A DNA stretch of 64,000 bases from JBLHLB01 sp047618505 (lineage in GTDB: Bacteria; Planctomycetota; UBA1135; GCA-002686595). The notes beneath the pieces were generated by a model. That model had not been told where the DNA came from, did not search any database, and saw only the letters and a list, made by a program, of their open reading frames with translations. This document shows, piece after piece, positions 43,308-53,585 of this stretch. Made by a program: the position numbers and the translations under genes. The stretch's first letter is position 1, and each line of letters starts with the position of its first letter. The stretch covers positions 4,312 to 68,311 of the forward strand of contig JBLHLB010000001.1 in NCBI GenBank assembly GCA_047618505.1. The letters are read 5' to 3'.

Positions 43308-43748
43308 TTAGAGCAGCTCGCCCGCCAGGGTCTGGACGAGCCTCATGTCGACCTTGCCCTTGTAGTCGGCGGAGAGGGCTTTCATGAGCTTACCCATCTC
43401 CTTCTTCGAGCTGATGCCGAGTTCGCCGATGAGCTTCTCAACCAAGGCGCGGGTTTCCTCGGGGCTCATTTTCTCGGGCAGGTAACCGATCAGGACGGCC
43501 GTTTCAGCGTCCTCCTTATCGGCTAGCTCCTGACGCCCAGCGGCGGCGAACTGCGTCGAGGAGTCCTTACGCTTCTTGACCTCCTTTTCGACCACCGACT
43601 CAAGCTCGCCATCGGTCAGGTATTCACCCTTCTCGATGACGGCGTACTTGGCGGCACTCAGGACCATGCGCAGGGTGTCCCGCGTAATCACGTCCTTGGC
43701 TCGCATGGCGGCCTTGAGGTCTGCGTTTAGTCGATCGTGGAGGCTCAT
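43308..43748 (-). CDS. yqeY: GatB/YqeY-domain protein
   Basis: 146 aa. It is the stand-alone YqeY form of the GatB C-terminal domain: LHDRLNADLKAAMRAKDVIT, LRMVLSAAKYA, LIGYLPEKMSPEETRALVEK, and GKLMKALSADYKGKVDMRLV near the end. These proteins are thought to bind tRNA or assist tRNA metabolism, without a proven reaction. It lies 35 bp after gyrA and probably shares its transcript. Confidence 0.92.
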   Translation of the reverse strand: MSLHDRLNADLKAAMRAKDVITRDTLRMVLSAAKYAVIEKGEYLTDGELESVVEKEVKKRKDSSTQFAAAGRQELADKEDAETAVLIGYLPEKMSPEETRALVEKLIGELGISSKKEMGKLMKALSADYKGKVDMRLVQTLAGELL

Positions 43749-43783
43749 TGTAGTGGGCTGATTAGGTGTCGTAAGGCGAGAGC

Positions 43784-46417
43784 CTACTCGTCGGATTTTT
43801 CTGAGTCGTCGGAGTCGTCGGAGTCGTCGCTGGCGCTGTCTTCAGAATCAGCTTCTGTTGCACCGGCGCTGGCTTCGGGTGAAGCGTCCGCTGCACCCTC
43901 GCTGCCCTCGGCAACCGCAACTCCCTCGGCACCCTCTTCTTCCACTTCGATGTCCTCTTCGCGCACGATTTCGGTCGCGACGAGGGTGTCTGCGTTCTTG
44001 AGGTTGACCAGGCGCACACCCTGGGTGCTTCGACCCATGGCGCGCATGTCGGCCACGGGCGAACGCACGATCATGCCGCTGGCGGTGATGTACATGACAT
44101 CGTCGCCGTCGGTGGCGCGGGCCAAGGAGACGACCTCACCGTTGCGATCGGTGGTGCGGATGTTGACCACACCTTGACCGCCGCGATTCTTGATCGGGTA
44201 CTCGATCAAGGGCGTGCGCTTGCCGTAGCCGTTGACGCAGGCCGTGAAGACCGTGGTCTCGTCATTGCTCGGGGAGACGATCATGCCAACAACGCGATCC
44301 TTCTCGCGTAGCCTGATGCCGCGCACTCCGCGGGCTTGGCGTCCCATGGCGCGGGCGGCCTTCTCGTCGAAGCGGATGGCCTTGCCCATTGCGGTGCCGA
44401 GCACGATCGTGTCGCCGGGCTCGCACAGCCCGAGGCCGATCAGCTCGTCGTCCTCGTCCAACTGAATAGCCCAGATGCCCGCCGTACGCGGACGAGAGAA
44501 GGCCTCTAGCGGCGTCTTCTTGACCGTGCCCTTGGCCGTGGCGAAGAAGATATAACGGTCGGAATCGAAGTTCGGCACACGCAGAACCGTGTGGATCTTC
44601 TCACCCTCGTCCAGGGCCAGGAGGTTCAGGATGGCGCGTCCCTGGGACGTGCGCGAGCCCTCCGGCAACTGGTAAACCTTAGTCCAGTAGACCTTGCCCT
44701 TGTTCGAGAAGCTCAACAGGTAGTCGTGGGTGTTGGCCACGAAGAGCTGGGCGAGCACGTCGCCCTCCTTCGAAACCGAACCCTTCACGCCGCGGCCACC
44801 GCGACTCTGTTGACGGTAGACATCCAGGGGCACGCGCTTGACGTAACCGGCGCGCGAGAAGGTGACGACCATCATCTCCTCCTGGATCAGCTCTTCGATG
44901 TCGAAGCCGCCACCGACTTCCTCGTTGGAAATCTCCGTACGGCGGTCGTCGCCAAAGCGCTTCACGACCTCTTCGAGGTCCTCGAGGATGATCGCGATGA
45001 CGCGCTCGGCGCTGGCCAAGATGTCCTCGAGGTCGGCGATCTCTGCCACGAGCTTGTTGAACTCGTCCTCGAGCTTCTCGCGCTCCAGGCCGGTCAAGCG
45101 ACCGAGGCGCATGTCGACGATGGCCTGGGACTGTGCGGCGGAGAGGGCGAATTCCTTGCGCAGACCGGACTTGGCTTGGTCGGTGTCCGAGCTGGCCCGG
45201 ATGATCGCGATGACACGATCAATGTCGCCGATCGCGATGCGCAGACCTTCGACGATGTGCTTGCGCTCTTCGGCCTTGCGCAACAGGAAGCGCGTGCGGG
45301 CCCGAATCACGCTCTTGCGGTGTTCGATCCAGGCATCGATCATGCCGCGCAGGGTCAGAGTGCGCGGTTGGCCATCGGCGATGGCCAGGTTGATGATCGA
45401 GAAGGTCGACTGCAGGGGCGTGTACTGGAAGAGCTGGTTGACGATGACCTGGGGGTCCTCGTTCTTCTTCAACTCGACGACCAGACGGATACCGTCACGG
45501 TCAGATTCGTCGCGCAGGTCGGAGATGCCGGTGATACGCCCGTCCTTCACCAGATCAACGATCTTCTCGATGATCAAGGTCTTGCGGACCTGGTAGGGGA
45601 TCTGGGTGAAGACCAGTTGCTCCCTATTACTGCGGATCTCCTCGACGTGGTGCTTCGCGCGCACCACCGCCCGCCCACGGCCCGTGGAATAGGCCTGGAG
45701 GACGCCGCGGCGTCCCATCATGATTCCGCCTGTGGGGAAGTCCGGTCCCGTCACGATCTCGCACAGGGTCGCCATGGTGACGTCCTCGTCCGCCAGGACG
45801 GCCCGGATAGCCGCCGCGATCTCCCGCAGGTTGTGGGGCGGCAAGCTCGTAGCCATGCCTACCGCGATACCATCCGAACCATTGCAAAGGAGGTTGGGGA
45901 AGCGCCCGGGCAGCACCGTCGGCTCCGTCAAACGCTCATCGTAGTTCGGCTGGAAGGCCACGGTCTCCTTGTCCAGGTCCGCCAGCATGTCGACCGTGGG
46001 ACCGGCCATGCGCGCTTCCGTGTAACGCATGGCAGCCGGCGGGTCGCCGTCGATGGAACCGAAGTTCCCCTGCCCGTCCACCAGCGGATAGCGCAGGGAG
46101 AAGACCTGAGCCATACGCACCAGGGTCGGGTAGATGACCGACTCGCCGTGGGGGTGGTACTCACCTGAGGTGTGGCCGGCGATGTTCGCGCACTTGCGAT
46201 ACTTCGCGCTGGGCCGCAGCTTCAGGTCGTTCATCGCCACCAGGATCCGCCGCTGGGAAGGCTTGAGCCCGTCCCGAATGTCCGGCAGGGCGCGGGAGTG
46301 AATCACGGAGAGAGCGTAGGTCAGGTACGACTCGCTCATCTCCTTTTCGATCAAGCGCGGCTCGATGCGATCGCCCTCAACAACCTCGAAGGGCACGGGC
46401 ATTTCTTTATCGGTCAT
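43784..46417 (-). CDS. gyrA: DNA gyrase subunit A
   Basis: GyrA cuts and rejoins DNA with GyrB to introduce negative supercoils. 877 aa. The N-terminal breakage-reunion domain has [10 protein letters not shown] with catalytic Tyr132, and [20 protein letters not shown]. The quinolone region reads [20 protein letters not shown]: Ser93 aligns with E. coli Ser83, but Pro97 replaces Asp87. The C-terminal pinwheel has the GyrA box [10 protein letters not shown]. The tail is a long acidic Asp/Ser run from a near-repeat of GAC/TCC codons. The start ATG 46417 is clear. Confidence 0.97.
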   Translation of the reverse strand: MTDKEMPVPFEVVEGDRIEPRLIEKEMSESYLTYALSVIHSRALPDIRDGLKPSQRRILVAMNDLKLRPSAKYRKCANIAGHTSGEYHPHGESVIYPTLVRMAQVFSLRYPLVDGQGNFGSIDGDPPAAMRYTEARMAGPTVDMLADLDKETVAFQPNYDERLTEPTVLPGRFPNLLCNGSDGIAVGMATSLPPHNLREIAAAIRAVLADEDVTMATLCEIVTGPDFPTGGIMMGRRGVLQAYSTGRGRAVVRAKHHVEEIRSNREQLVFTQIPYQVRKTLIIEKIVDLVKDGRITGISDLRDESDRDGIRLVVELKKNEDPQVIVNQLFQYTPLQSTFSIINLAIADGQPRTLTLRGMIDAWIEHRKSVIRARTRFLLRKAEERKHIVEGLRIAIGDIDRVIAIIRASSDTDQAKSGLRKEFALSAAQSQAIVDMRLGRLTGLEREKLEDEFNKLVAEIADLEDILASAERVIAIILEDLEEVVKRFGDDRRTEISNEEVGGGFDIEELIQEEMMVVTFSRAGYVKRVPLDVYRQQSRGGRGVKGSVSKEGDVLAQLFVANTHDYLLSFSNKGKVYWTKVYQLPEGSRTSQGRAILNLLALDEGEKIHTVLRVPNFDSDRYIFFATAKGTVKKTPLEAFSRPRTAGIWAIQLDEDDELIGLGLCEPGDTIVLGTAMGKAIRFDEKAARAMGRQARGVRGIRLREKDRVVGMIVSPSNDETTVFTACVNGYGKRTPLIEYPIKNRGGQGVVNIRTTDRNGEVVSLARATDGDDVMYITASGMIVRSPVADMRAMGRSTQGVRLVNLKNADTLVATEIVREEDIEVEEEGAEGVAVAEGSEGAADASPEASAGATEADSEDSASDDSDDSDDSEKSDE
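43795..43860 (-). repeat. gyrA: Low-complexity Asp/Ser codon repeat in the gyrA tail
   Basis: Repeated TCCGAC-type triplets encode [14 protein letters not shown] at the very end of GyrA. It is a simple-sequence tract, liable to length change. Confidence 0.8.
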
Positions 46418-46652
46418 GGTGTGGATTCCAACGTCTGATGCCCGGAGGGCGGCCGAGCATTATCCAGCCCAGGGCTTTGGGATTCCAGACGACACTGTTA
46501 ATACAGGGAGCTATGGCGCAGTTTTCTCCAGGAGCGCGCTAGCTTTGAGACTCGCCCAGGAGATATGACGGCCCTAGGGCTCACTTCAGGGCCTCTGGGA
46601 CCACAAAGGGTCCCAGGCACGACTTTGCCCCAACGGCACCCCCAAGACGACC
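46418..46652. promoter_or_regulatory. Divergent region of gyrA and the flavin reductase gene
   Basis: It holds the perfect palindrome GCCCTAGGGC (46571-46580) and an 8-bp hairpin, CTGGGACC with GGTCCCAG (46595-46602 and 46609-46616). Both are upstream of the flavin reductase start and could be operators or leader structure. Confidence 0.4.
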
Positions 46653-47141
46653 ATGAGCGATTCGACCCCCCCGCCTTCACACCTCGCTCTGTCCCTCGGA
46701 CGCATGCCGACGGGCCTATATCTGGTCACGACAAAGACTCCGGACGGACCCGTTGGGTTCATCGGATCCTTCGTGATGCAGATGGGCTTCAAGCCCCCCA
46801 CCTTATGTGTCGGCGTGGGCAAGGAGCGCGGCCCACTGGCGGCCATGCGCGCCCACGGCTCCTTCGCCGTTTCGATCCTGGACGCAAAGAGCCAGGGCCT
46901 AATGGGCGCCTTTTTCAAGAAGTACGAGGACGGCAGCGGCCCCTTCGATCAAGTCGAACACAAGGCCGCCCCCTCCGGCGCCCCGATCATCACGGGCGCC
47001 CTGGCCTGGATGGACTGCAGCATCTCTGGCGAACACGAGTTGGACGACCACGTGGTCGTGTTCGGAACCGTGGAAGCGGGCGAACTACTGCGCGAGGGCG
47101 ACCCGTCAATCCACCTGCGCAAGAACGGTCTCAGCTACTGA
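46653..47141 (+). CDS. Flavin reductase-like FMN-binding protein
   Basis: 162 aa with the split-barrel flavin-reductase fold: LGRMPTGLYLVTTKTPDGPV, FVMQMGFKPPTLCVGVGKER, SFAVSILDAKSQGLMGAFFK, ALAWMDCSISGEHELDDHVV. It is related to the small reductase components of two-component monooxygenases and to FMN-binding flavoredoxins. The partner oxygenase is not in the window. The start follows a structured leader. Confidence 0.88.
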   Translation: MSDSTPPPSHLALSLGRMPTGLYLVTTKTPDGPVGFIGSFVMQMGFKPPTLCVGVGKERGPLAAMRAHGSFAVSILDAKSQGLMGAFFKKYEDGSGPFDQVEHKAAPSGAPIITGALAWMDCSISGEHELDDHVVVFGTVEAGELLREGDPSIHLRKNGLSY

Positions 47142-47152
47142 AACACCAGGGA

Positions 47153-47177
47153 GGGGGAGTCCTGACTCACCCCCTTT
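47153..47177 (+). terminator. Possible terminator after the flavin reductase gene
   Basis: GGGGGAGTC pairs with GACT-CA-CCCCC (bases 47153-47161 and 47164-47174) with a 2-nt bulge, followed by TTTC. Weak but plausible. Confidence 0.45.
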
Positions 47178-47196
47178 CTGGCGCAGGGCTCTGAAA

Positions 47197-47770
47197 CTAC
47201 AGGCGGTACGTGTTCGAAGCCGCCTCGTAGTTCAGGTACTTGTCGCAGCGGTCGCCGTTGAGGACCTTGCGGAAGAAGCGCTTTACCTTCGGGTTCCCTA
47301 GGGGGTCGCCTTCGAAGTAGGCGTGGGAGCGGCCGATTTTTGAGGCCTCGGTGAATTGCACGTAGGCGGTGTGCCGGGAATAGAGATTGAAGGGGTAATG
47401 CCCCAGGCGTGCCCAATGTTCCTCGCCGGTCTTCATGCGTGAAACCTGCAGAGCACGGTCATCCTCATTGATAGTGATGTAGACCCAGCGGCGGGCCCGA
47501 ATTCGATCTACCCAGCGGGCGTGAGCGGCGTTGTTCGTATCGCCGGCGGCGAGAACGATGTTGTCAAAGATCAGGCCCGTGCCCTCCGATGCGGTGGAGA
47601 GCAGTACGTGCTTGTAGAGGTAGTTCCCCCTGCTGTGGATCAGCAGATTTACCGTGAAGGGCAGCCGATTTCGCTGGCGCGGGCGACGAAGTCGGCGCGT
47701 TGGGCTTCTTACCTAGGATGCCCGGGCCGCCTGTCTTCTTCTCGGGCTGGCGGTTGGTAACCAGAAACAT
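47197..47770 (-). pseudogene. Decayed alpha/beta hydrolase gene
   Basis: On the minus strand an N-terminal piece (MFLVTNRQPEKKTGGPGILG, KKPN, from 47770) matches the start of a family of alpha/beta hydrolases with an HSMGN nucleophile motif. About 100 residues that should follow are missing. The reading then resumes in a second frame (QRADFVARASEIGCP) and a third (FTVNLLIHSRGNYLYK, IFDNIVLAAGDTNNAAHARW, VYITINEDDRALQVSRMKTG) to the stop at 47197. The nucleophile elbow has Arg for Met. One large deletion and one frameshift make it non-functional. Confidence 0.8.
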
Positions 47771-47940
47771 TTCGCTCTCCTGTTTGCCGTGGTTCTCTAG
47801 ATGGGGGGTGCCACGACTTGCACGCAGCACAGTGCTAGGTAGTGCACAATCTCTAGGCATTGCCGCCGCACCAAGAGAACAACAGTGCTATCTCCTCCGG
47901 TGCGGATTCAATCTGCTCCTTTCCCGAGCGATCCGTGTAG

Positions 47941-49644
47941 TCAACGGCTCAAGATCGCGCCAGGGCCCTGGTTCAATTTCCCTTGAGCATTCGGCACCCA
48001 GGGATCCACCAAGGCCTGGGCCCAGGGCTCCTCCAGGGAAACGCGGAGTTGCTCAAAGGCACCGATGGCTAGCTTGCGCTCGAGGACCGGGAGTAGGAGT
48101 TCATCGAGCAGCTCGAGGAGCACCTCGAGTTCGCGGGCTCCTCGCAGTTGCGCCAATTCGAGCAGGTCGCGGGCTGCGCCGATGTCTCCCGTCTGGGCCG
48201 CCAGCAACGCGGCGTCTTCAAGCTCCTCCGCCGCCATAGAAGGTTCAAGGGCGCGGGCCCGCCTGATCACCCGCTCGAGGTTTTGGTCGACCTCAAGCCC
48301 ACCCTCGATGCGCTGGGCTGCGCGCTCCCACTGCCCCAGACGTAGGTCCGCCAGGAGCTCTTCCCCCGGGCGCAGTTCAAACAGACGCAGGGCCCAAAGT
48401 GCCACCAAAGCGAGGGCCAGGACCGCGGCGCCTCGACTCCAGCGCTTGAGCGTCCGACTCAGACGTACTCCAATTTCCGGATCCTTGTCTGCGGAGATCA
48501 GGAAGCGCGCCCGGCGGCTCGTGGAGAAGTGGCGCCAGCCGTCGCGGTCACGCGCCTGGGTCCCGGTCACGCGAAAGAGCGCGCTAACCAGGGGAATGGG
48601 ATCCCCTAGGGCCTCAAGACTGTTGAGATCCGCCTCCAACTCAAAGCGTCGGGAAAGGAAGCCAAAGACGAGCAACCACAGAACGAGCAGGCCCCCGAAG
48701 ATCCCCATGGCGAGCCACTCGCTCTCCACCCCAACGCTATCAAGGAGAAGCTGCGCGCCGACGAAGACGATCAACACGAAAATCACGAAGGTCACCGCGT
48801 GGTGCCTGCGGGCATGGCCCATTTCGTGGGCGAAGACGGCGGCCAGCTCGCGCGGATGCAACTGCTGCAGGAGAGCGTCGGTAAAGAGCACGACGCGCGT
48901 GCGCCGCGTGAATCCAACGATGGCCGCATTTGCCATTTGGAGGCCGGTATTCCAGAGCAGTAGCTCGCGGAACTCGAACTTGCTCTTGGCGGCAACCGCC
49001 TTCAGAAGGTCGCGTAACTCCCCATCGGGCAGGGGCTTGGTGGACCAGGTGTTGCGAAGAAGGAAGGGCATGAAGCCCAGGAAGCCGCCCAGGAGCAGCA
49101 AGGTGAAGAGCGTGTTGTAGAGCGACACTTCCTCCAGCCGCACGCGCAGTTCGTCGCTCTGGCCAAGGAAGGCGGACAGGCACACATAGAGGGCGAAGGG
49201 GGCCAGGCTCGACAGGAGCATGCGTGCCTGGAACAGGAACAGGGCACGGCGATCGCAGCGCGTGGGGTCGCGCAGGAGCGTGCGCGCGTGGAGGGCCGCG
49301 AAGTGAAAGGCGAGGTAGGGCGCGATCCCAAGGAGCAACTCAAGCCCCGGCCACTCCGCCAAGCTGGGCTGCACGCCGGTCCAAGTCCCGACACTTCCCA
49401 ACCAATCCAGGGAGGTGACCGCGAAGACCTGGAGCCCAAAGGGCAGCAGCAGCAGAGTTCGCTGCAACAGCGCCGAGAGCCTAAAACGGCCGCGATATTG
49501 AGCGCTGCGGGCCACCAGGGCCCAGGCATGGGGCACCAGAATGAGGGCGGCCACAGCGATCGGGCGCGGACTCCCGCTATCGAAGCCGAGATCCGCCGCA
49601 CCAACGGTCAGCAGCGCGAGGACGATGTAGAGAACTGACTCCAA
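47941..49644 (-). CDS. M48-family (HtpX/Ste24-like) membrane metalloprotease
   Basis: 567 aa from TTG 49644. Multiple N-terminal TM helices precede VFAHEMGHARRHH (zinc ligands His273 and His277, catalytic Glu274), and a later ExxAD-type Glu follows (SRRFELEADLNSLE, near 335). Two more TM helices flank the site. The C-terminal third is helical and tetratricopeptide-like (AEELEDAALLAAQTGDIGAA). It probably degrades misfolded membrane proteins. It is the last gene of the rnhC-dapF operon. Confidence 0.88.
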   Translation of the reverse strand: MESVLYIVLALLTVGAADLGFDSGSPRPIAVAALILVPHAWALVARSAQYRGRFRLSALLQRTLLLLPFGLQVFAVTSLDWLGSVGTWTGVQPSLAEWPGLELLLGIAPYLAFHFAALHARTLLRDPTRCDRRALFLFQARMLLSSLAPFALYVCLSAFLGQSDELRVRLEEVSLYNTLFTLLLLGGFLGFMPFLLRNTWSTKPLPDGELRDLLKAVAAKSKFEFRELLLWNTGLQMANAAIVGFTRRTRVVLFTDALLQQLHPRELAAVFAHEMGHARRHHAVTFVIFVLIVFVGAQLLLDSVGVESEWLAMGIFGGLLVLWLLVFGFLSRRFELEADLNSLEALGDPIPLVSALFRVTGTQARDRDGWRHFSTSRRARFLISADKDPEIGVRLSRTLKRWSRGAAVLALALVALWALRLFELRPGEELLADLRLGQWERAAQRIEGGLEVDQNLERVIRRARALEPSMAAEELEDAALLAAQTGDIGAARDLLELAQLRGARELEVLLELLDELLLPVLERKLAIGAFEQLRVSLEEPWAQALVDPWVPNAQGKLNQGPGAILSR

Positions 49645-49684
49645 GGCCCAGCAATTCTACGCTGTCACGGCTCTTCGAGGTCCG

Positions 49685-49963
49685 TTAGGCGAGCGCCTCT
49701 TTCAGGCCATCTTCCAACATGCGTCGAATCGTGCCCTCCGGTACGAAGCCGGGTTTCTTGGTCACCGTGACTGTCACGCTTGAGGCGGTCGCAACCCACT
49801 CGGCAACGACGGATCCAAGGGGAGTGTCCTTGCGCATGGCGCCGCTGTGCCCAGCGGTGGCTGAAGGGTCAACCGCCTGAACATCTAAACGTTCTGCCGC
49901 CGCTCGAACGCGATTTGACGCCTCGTCCGCGCCATGGCTGTGGGCTATCTCGATCTCAATCAT
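49685..49963 (-). CDS. Small PHA-granule-associated-like protein
   Basis: 92 aa from ATG 49963. The start MIEIEIAHSHGADEASNRVR and the pattern PEGTIRRMLEDGLKEAL match the small polyhydroxyalkanoic-acid-system/PHA-granule region proteins, predicted to bind granules or act in lipid storage. There are no PHA synthase genes in the window, so the role may differ. It lies between dapF and the M48 gene. Confidence 0.7.
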   Translation of the reverse strand: MIEIEIAHSHGADEASNRVRAAAERLDVQAVDPSATAGHSGAMRKDTPLGSVVAEWVATASSVTVTVTKKPGFVPEGTIRRMLEDGLKEALA

Positions 49964-50012
49964 GGTCCGGTTGGGGGAGTTGCTATCAGAAAGCGCGCTG
50001 GGGAAGCAGCGC

Positions 50013-50912
50013 TCAGGAATCAGAAGGGCGAGAGGATAACAGCAAGCGGGACTGCTCTGCACCCAGGGGGCGAACCTCCGCCGGCCCCTCCAGGAGGGCA
50101 GTCCCAGCGTCCGTGAAGCTCACCCGTAGGTGACCTCCCCGCATTTCCACACGCACGGGGGCGGCTAGGCCGTGGAGTTCGCGGGCCACGAAGGCGGCGG
50201 CGACAGCGCCACTGCCACAGGAACCCGTCTCGCCCACGCCGCGCTCCCAAACGCGCAGGCGCAGACCATTTGCATCGCGCTCCACGAACTCAACATTCGT
50301 GCGCTCGGGGAAGCGCCTGTGGAACTCCAGAGCAGGTCCGAGACGCGCGAAGTCAACGCGCGCAAGATCCGCCACGAAGATGACGCAGTGTGGATTGCCC
50401 ACATCGGCCAAATGGGCCAATACCGGTCCATGGGGCGTGCTTAGGGACTCATCGATGGAAACCAACCTAGGTTCGCCAAGGGAGACGCGCGCGCTCCGGG
50501 CCACGCCGTCGGGACCGGCCAGGGCCCAGGCATCGCGGGGTCCCGCGTCCGTCTCCACGACGGCGGGCCGGCTGCGTTCGGGGGCCTTCTGTGGGGACGA
50601 TCGGCGGCCGTGCCAGGCGCAGGCCAGGACGCGTAATCCATTGCCACAGGCCTCGGCGCGACCCCCATCGGCGTTGTGTAGAACCATCCGCAGATCACCG
50701 GAGTCCAACGGTGCAGCTAAGGTCAGGACGCCGTCGACGGTCAGCTCACGGCAAATGCGCTGGGCAAGATCTGATTCCTGGGCGCGCGCAGCCTCCTCCG
50801 GCGTGTGGTCATCTACGCGATCCCAAAGCAGGAAGTTGTTTCCCGTCGCGCTGGCGAGTGAAAAGCTCCCGCCAAGGGCATCCCGGGTGGCTATTCCCCC
50901 TGGGCTCCTCAC
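50013..50912 (-). CDS. dapF: Diaminopimelate epimerase
   Basis: DapF interconverts LL- and meso-diaminopimelate for lysine and peptidoglycan. 299 aa from GTG 50912, which overlaps the rnhC stop (GTGA). The two active-site Cys are in ADGGRAEACGNGLR (Cys89) and GVGETGSCGSGAVA (Cys232); relatives have TACGTGA at the second, so the neighbours differ slightly. DVGNPHCVIFV and ERTNVEFVE are also conserved. Coupling to an RNase gene is unusual. Confidence 0.95.
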   Translation of the reverse strand: MRSPGGIATRDALGGSFSLASATGNNFLLWDRVDDHTPEEAARAQESDLAQRICRELTVDGVLTLAAPLDSGDLRMVLHNADGGRAEACGNGLRVLACAWHGRRSSPQKAPERSRPAVVETDAGPRDAWALAGPDGVARSARVSLGEPRLVSIDESLSTPHGPVLAHLADVGNPHCVIFVADLARVDFARLGPALEFHRRFPERTNVEFVERDANGLRLRVWERGVGETGSCGSGAVAAAFVARELHGLAAPVRVEMRGGHLRVSFTDAGTALLEGPAEVRPLGAEQSRLLLSSRPSDS

Positions 50913-51841
50913 CGGTTGCTGCCCGTGATCTTCTGCGTGTTCTTGAAGTGCAACTTCGCGACCTGCCCTAGGGCTTCCCTTCCGTGCAGGCCTAGGAATT
51001 CACGCCCCGCGGCATCTGTGGGCGCGCCCGCTCCCTTGCGTAGGTCGACTGCGTATTCCTCGGAAAGCTCGCGAAGGCCCTCGACGAAGAGGTGACGCGC
51101 GATAATGCTGGCCGCTGCAACCGCAGGATCCGCCTCGGCGCGCGGCTCCTGGTCCAGCTGCAGATCAAGATCATCGAGGCGCGATGCGACGAGCTCTTCC
51201 CGCGCAAAGCGGTCCACGAGGGCATGATCACCGGCTTCCGCAAGGGTGCGGATCGCGCGGGCGTGGAGGTCCGCCAACATCGGGTTCAGGTTGCGCACGC
51301 GGGCATGGGTTTCATTGTAGGCGGGGGGGTCGAGGCGTTCGACCGCGTAGGCGTAGCGCTCCATCAGGGCTGGCGCCATGCGCCCAATGGTGGAGTCGTC
51401 GATGCGCTTGGAATCCATCACGCCGCTGGCTGCCAGTTCTTCGCGTTGCCCCGGCTCCAAACGGACCGCAACAACAACAAGGGGGCCGAAGTAGTCGCCC
51501 TTCCCTGTTTCGTCGCTACCTATCTGGCCCTGGCTGTCATCGCGAGGAACGGGTCCGTCTGTATTGGAGCCTGGACGACCTGCGGCCTTCGAATGTGCGG
51601 CCTTCGCCTTCTTTGGGGCCGAGGTGGCCCCACCCAGGAAGCGGTCGTTAAAAATCTCGGTGGCGCTGCCCTGAACGACCAATTTGCCAGAGCGATAAAG
51701 GGTCGCGATGACGCCCTCCCCGCGGGCGCTCCAATGGGCGTGCTCCATGGAACGAAAGACGAAGTCGCCTTGGTCCATGGCGCTCTTGAGCGCGGACTGC
51801 TTTGCCGGGGGCAACTTGACGACCAGAGTGTCTTGGGCCAT
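50909..51841 (-). CDS. rnhC: Ribonuclease HIII
   Basis: 310 aa. An N-terminal TBP-like domain (ALKSAMDQGDFVFRSMEHAH) comes first, a linker rich in Ala/Lys/Gly follows, then the RNase H2/H3 catalytic domain: IGSDETGKGDYFGPLVV (acidic cluster), SGVMDSKRIDD, ALVDRFAREELVA, AEADPAVAAASIIAR and GAGAPTDAAGREFL. RNase HIII removes RNA from RNA-DNA hybrids. It is typical of Firmicutes, Chlamydiae and some other groups and less usual elsewhere. First gene of a minus-strand operon. Confidence 0.93.
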   Translation of the reverse strand: MAQDTLVVKLPPAKQSALKSAMDQGDFVFRSMEHAHWSARGEGVIATLYRSGKLVVQGSATEIFNDRFLGGATSAPKKAKAAHSKAAGRPGSNTDGPVPRDDSQGQIGSDETGKGDYFGPLVVVAVRLEPGQREELAASGVMDSKRIDDSTIGRMAPALMERYAYAVERLDPPAYNETHARVRNLNPMLADLHARAIRTLAEAGDHALVDRFAREELVASRLDDLDLQLDQEPRAEADPAVAAASIIARHLFVEGLRELSEEYAVDLRKGAGAPTDAAGREFLGLHGREALGQVAKLHFKNTQKITGSNR

Positions 51842-52184
51842 GGCCGGATGCTCGCAGGGCGAGGGGTTGGTCGCAAGGGTGGTGGGGTGTCGAGGTCTGA
51901 ACTATGAAAAGTCCTCTCCCGCCCTGCCCGAGAACATCACCTAGAATTAAGACCCACCCACCTACCCCCGCCCACCCGGGGTAGACCGCCATGGGTGGCT
52001 AAAGTGTCGGGGTAATCGCTTGTTTTCCTCCTAACAGCTCATCCGAAGCACAATTCCGCCCCTCCGCATCAGCATCCCCCAAGGGCACTCTCGGCAGAGG
52101 CTCCCAAGAGAATAGAATCCTGCCCCTGCGGGAGCCCACGGCTCCCCGCGCCCAATCCCCTTCACTCTCTCCTTAAGTATTCCC
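51842..52184. other. Divergent region upstream of the cystathionine synthase-like gene
   Basis: About 340 bp with the promoters of rnhC and the following gene. Near the latter a hairpin pairs GGGAGCC (52130-52136) with GGCTCCC (52140-52146), extended by GC/GC pairs, about 35 nt before the GTG. No SAM or cysteine riboswitch was recognised. Confidence 0.4.
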
Positions 52185-53552
52185 GTGTCTCCCATTTACG
52201 ACTCCATCCTCGACGCCGTCGGCAACACGCCGATGGTTCGCCTTCGCACCGTTGGCAAAAGCACCGGCTGTGAATTCCTCGTCAAGTGCGAGTACCTCAA
52301 CGCTGGCGGATCCGTCAAGGACCGCATCGGCAAGCGCATGGTCGAAAAGGCGCAGGAGTCAGGGAGGATCAAGCCCGGGGACACCTTGATTGAGCCCACC
52401 AGCGGCAACACCGGGATCGGCATGGCGATGGCCGCCGCGGTATACGGGTATCGGATGATCATCACGATGCCCATGAAGATGAGTCGTGAGAAGCAGGTTG
52501 TCCTCGAGGCCCTAGGGGCGGAGATCATTCGGACGCCCACGGAGGCAGCCTGGGATGCGCCCGACAGTCATATCGGCGTGGCCAAGCAGCTGCAGAAGAT
52601 TCTGCCCAACGCACATATCCTCGATCAGTACAGCAACCCCGACAACCCCGATGCGCACTACGAAGGGACGGGGGTTGAAATTCTGGAACAGACGGGCCGC
52701 AAGCTTGATGCGGTTGTTCTGACGGCCGGAACGGGTGGGACGATCAGCGGAATTGCGCGCCGCATCAAGGAAGAGCTGCCCGACGTCAAAATCATCGGCG
52801 TCGATCCGGTGGGGTCGATCCTGGCCGGTCCCGGGCCGATCGGATCCTATGCGATCGAGGGCATTGGCTATGACTTCATCCCCAACGTGCTGAATCGTGA
52901 ATTGGTGGACGAATGGATTCGGAGTGAGGACCGACCCTCGTTCCTGATGGCCCGTCGCCTGATACGCCAGGAGGGCATCCTCTGTGGTGGTTCCTCCGGT
53001 TCGGCCATGTGGGCGGCCTTGGAGTACGCGCGCAAGGTTGGGCCCGGGAAGCGAATCGTCACACTGTTGGCGGACTCCGTCCGCAACTACATGACCAAGT
53101 TCCTGGACGACCGTTGGATGCGCGAAAACGGGTTCACGGAGAGCAGCTGGGGAACCCAGCCCATCAAGAGCCTTATCCTCAGCCTACCGAAGCGTGAATT
53201 GGTCACGGCCTCCAGTGGCCAAACCGTCGCCGACGCTGTGCTTTGCATGAAGGAGCACGGTATCAGCCAATTGCCCGTTGTAGACGATGGCACGGTTGTC
53301 GGAATCGTTACGGAATCCGATCTCCTCGGGCGACTTGTGGAAGGCAACTCGATCCTCTCGAGCGCCGTGGCTGAGGTCATGTTCCGCAAGGTGCGCACGA
53401 CGCACCAGGATGAGGACGCGCGCTTGCTGCCGGAACTTTTTGAGCAAGGGTATGTCGCCCTAATTGTCGATGATGACCAGAAGCTGACGGGCATCTTGAC
53501 CAAGATGGACCTGGTCGATTCCCTGACTCACTCGCCCGAAGGCGACCTCTAG
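52185..53552 (+). CDS. Cystathionine beta-synthase-like PLP enzyme with CBS domains
   Basis: 455 aa from GTG 52185. The PLP-fold (fold type II) part at 1-320 has [17 protein letters not shown], the PLP Lys45 in [29 protein letters not shown] and [20 protein letters not shown]. Two CBS domains occupy about 335-455 ([20 protein letters not shown] and [20 protein letters not shown]) and likely respond to SAM or adenine nucleotide. It condenses serine (or O-acetylserine) with homocysteine or sulfide; cystathionine synthase is favoured by the CBS pair. Confidence 0.92.
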   Translation: MSPIYDSILDAVGNTPMVRLRTVGKSTGCEFLVKCEYLNAGGSVKDRIGKRMVEKAQESGRIKPGDTLIEPTSGNTGIGMAMAAAVYGYRMIITMPMKMSREKQVVLEALGAEIIRTPTEAAWDAPDSHIGVAKQLQKILPNAHILDQYSNPDNPDAHYEGTGVEILEQTGRKLDAVVLTAGTGGTISGIARRIKEELPDVKIIGVDPVGSILAGPGPIGSYAIEGIGYDFIPNVLNRELVDEWIRSEDRPSFLMARRLIRQEGILCGGSSGSAMWAALEYARKVGPGKRIVTLLADSVRNYMTKFLDDRWMRENGFTESSWGTQPIKSLILSLPKRELVTASSGQTVADAVLCMKEHGISQLPVVDDGTVVGIVTESDLLGRLVEGNSILSSAVAEVMFRKVRTTHQDEDARLLPELFEQGYVALIVDDDQKLTGILTKMDLVDSLTHSPEGDL

Positions 53553-53585
53553 GGGCCCCCGCCTCAACCCGGCGAGCGAAGCACC

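Noticed and set aside
44591..46168. 525-codon plus-strand frame opposite gyrA
   Set aside because: An antisense shadow of gyrA; no family or ribosome site.
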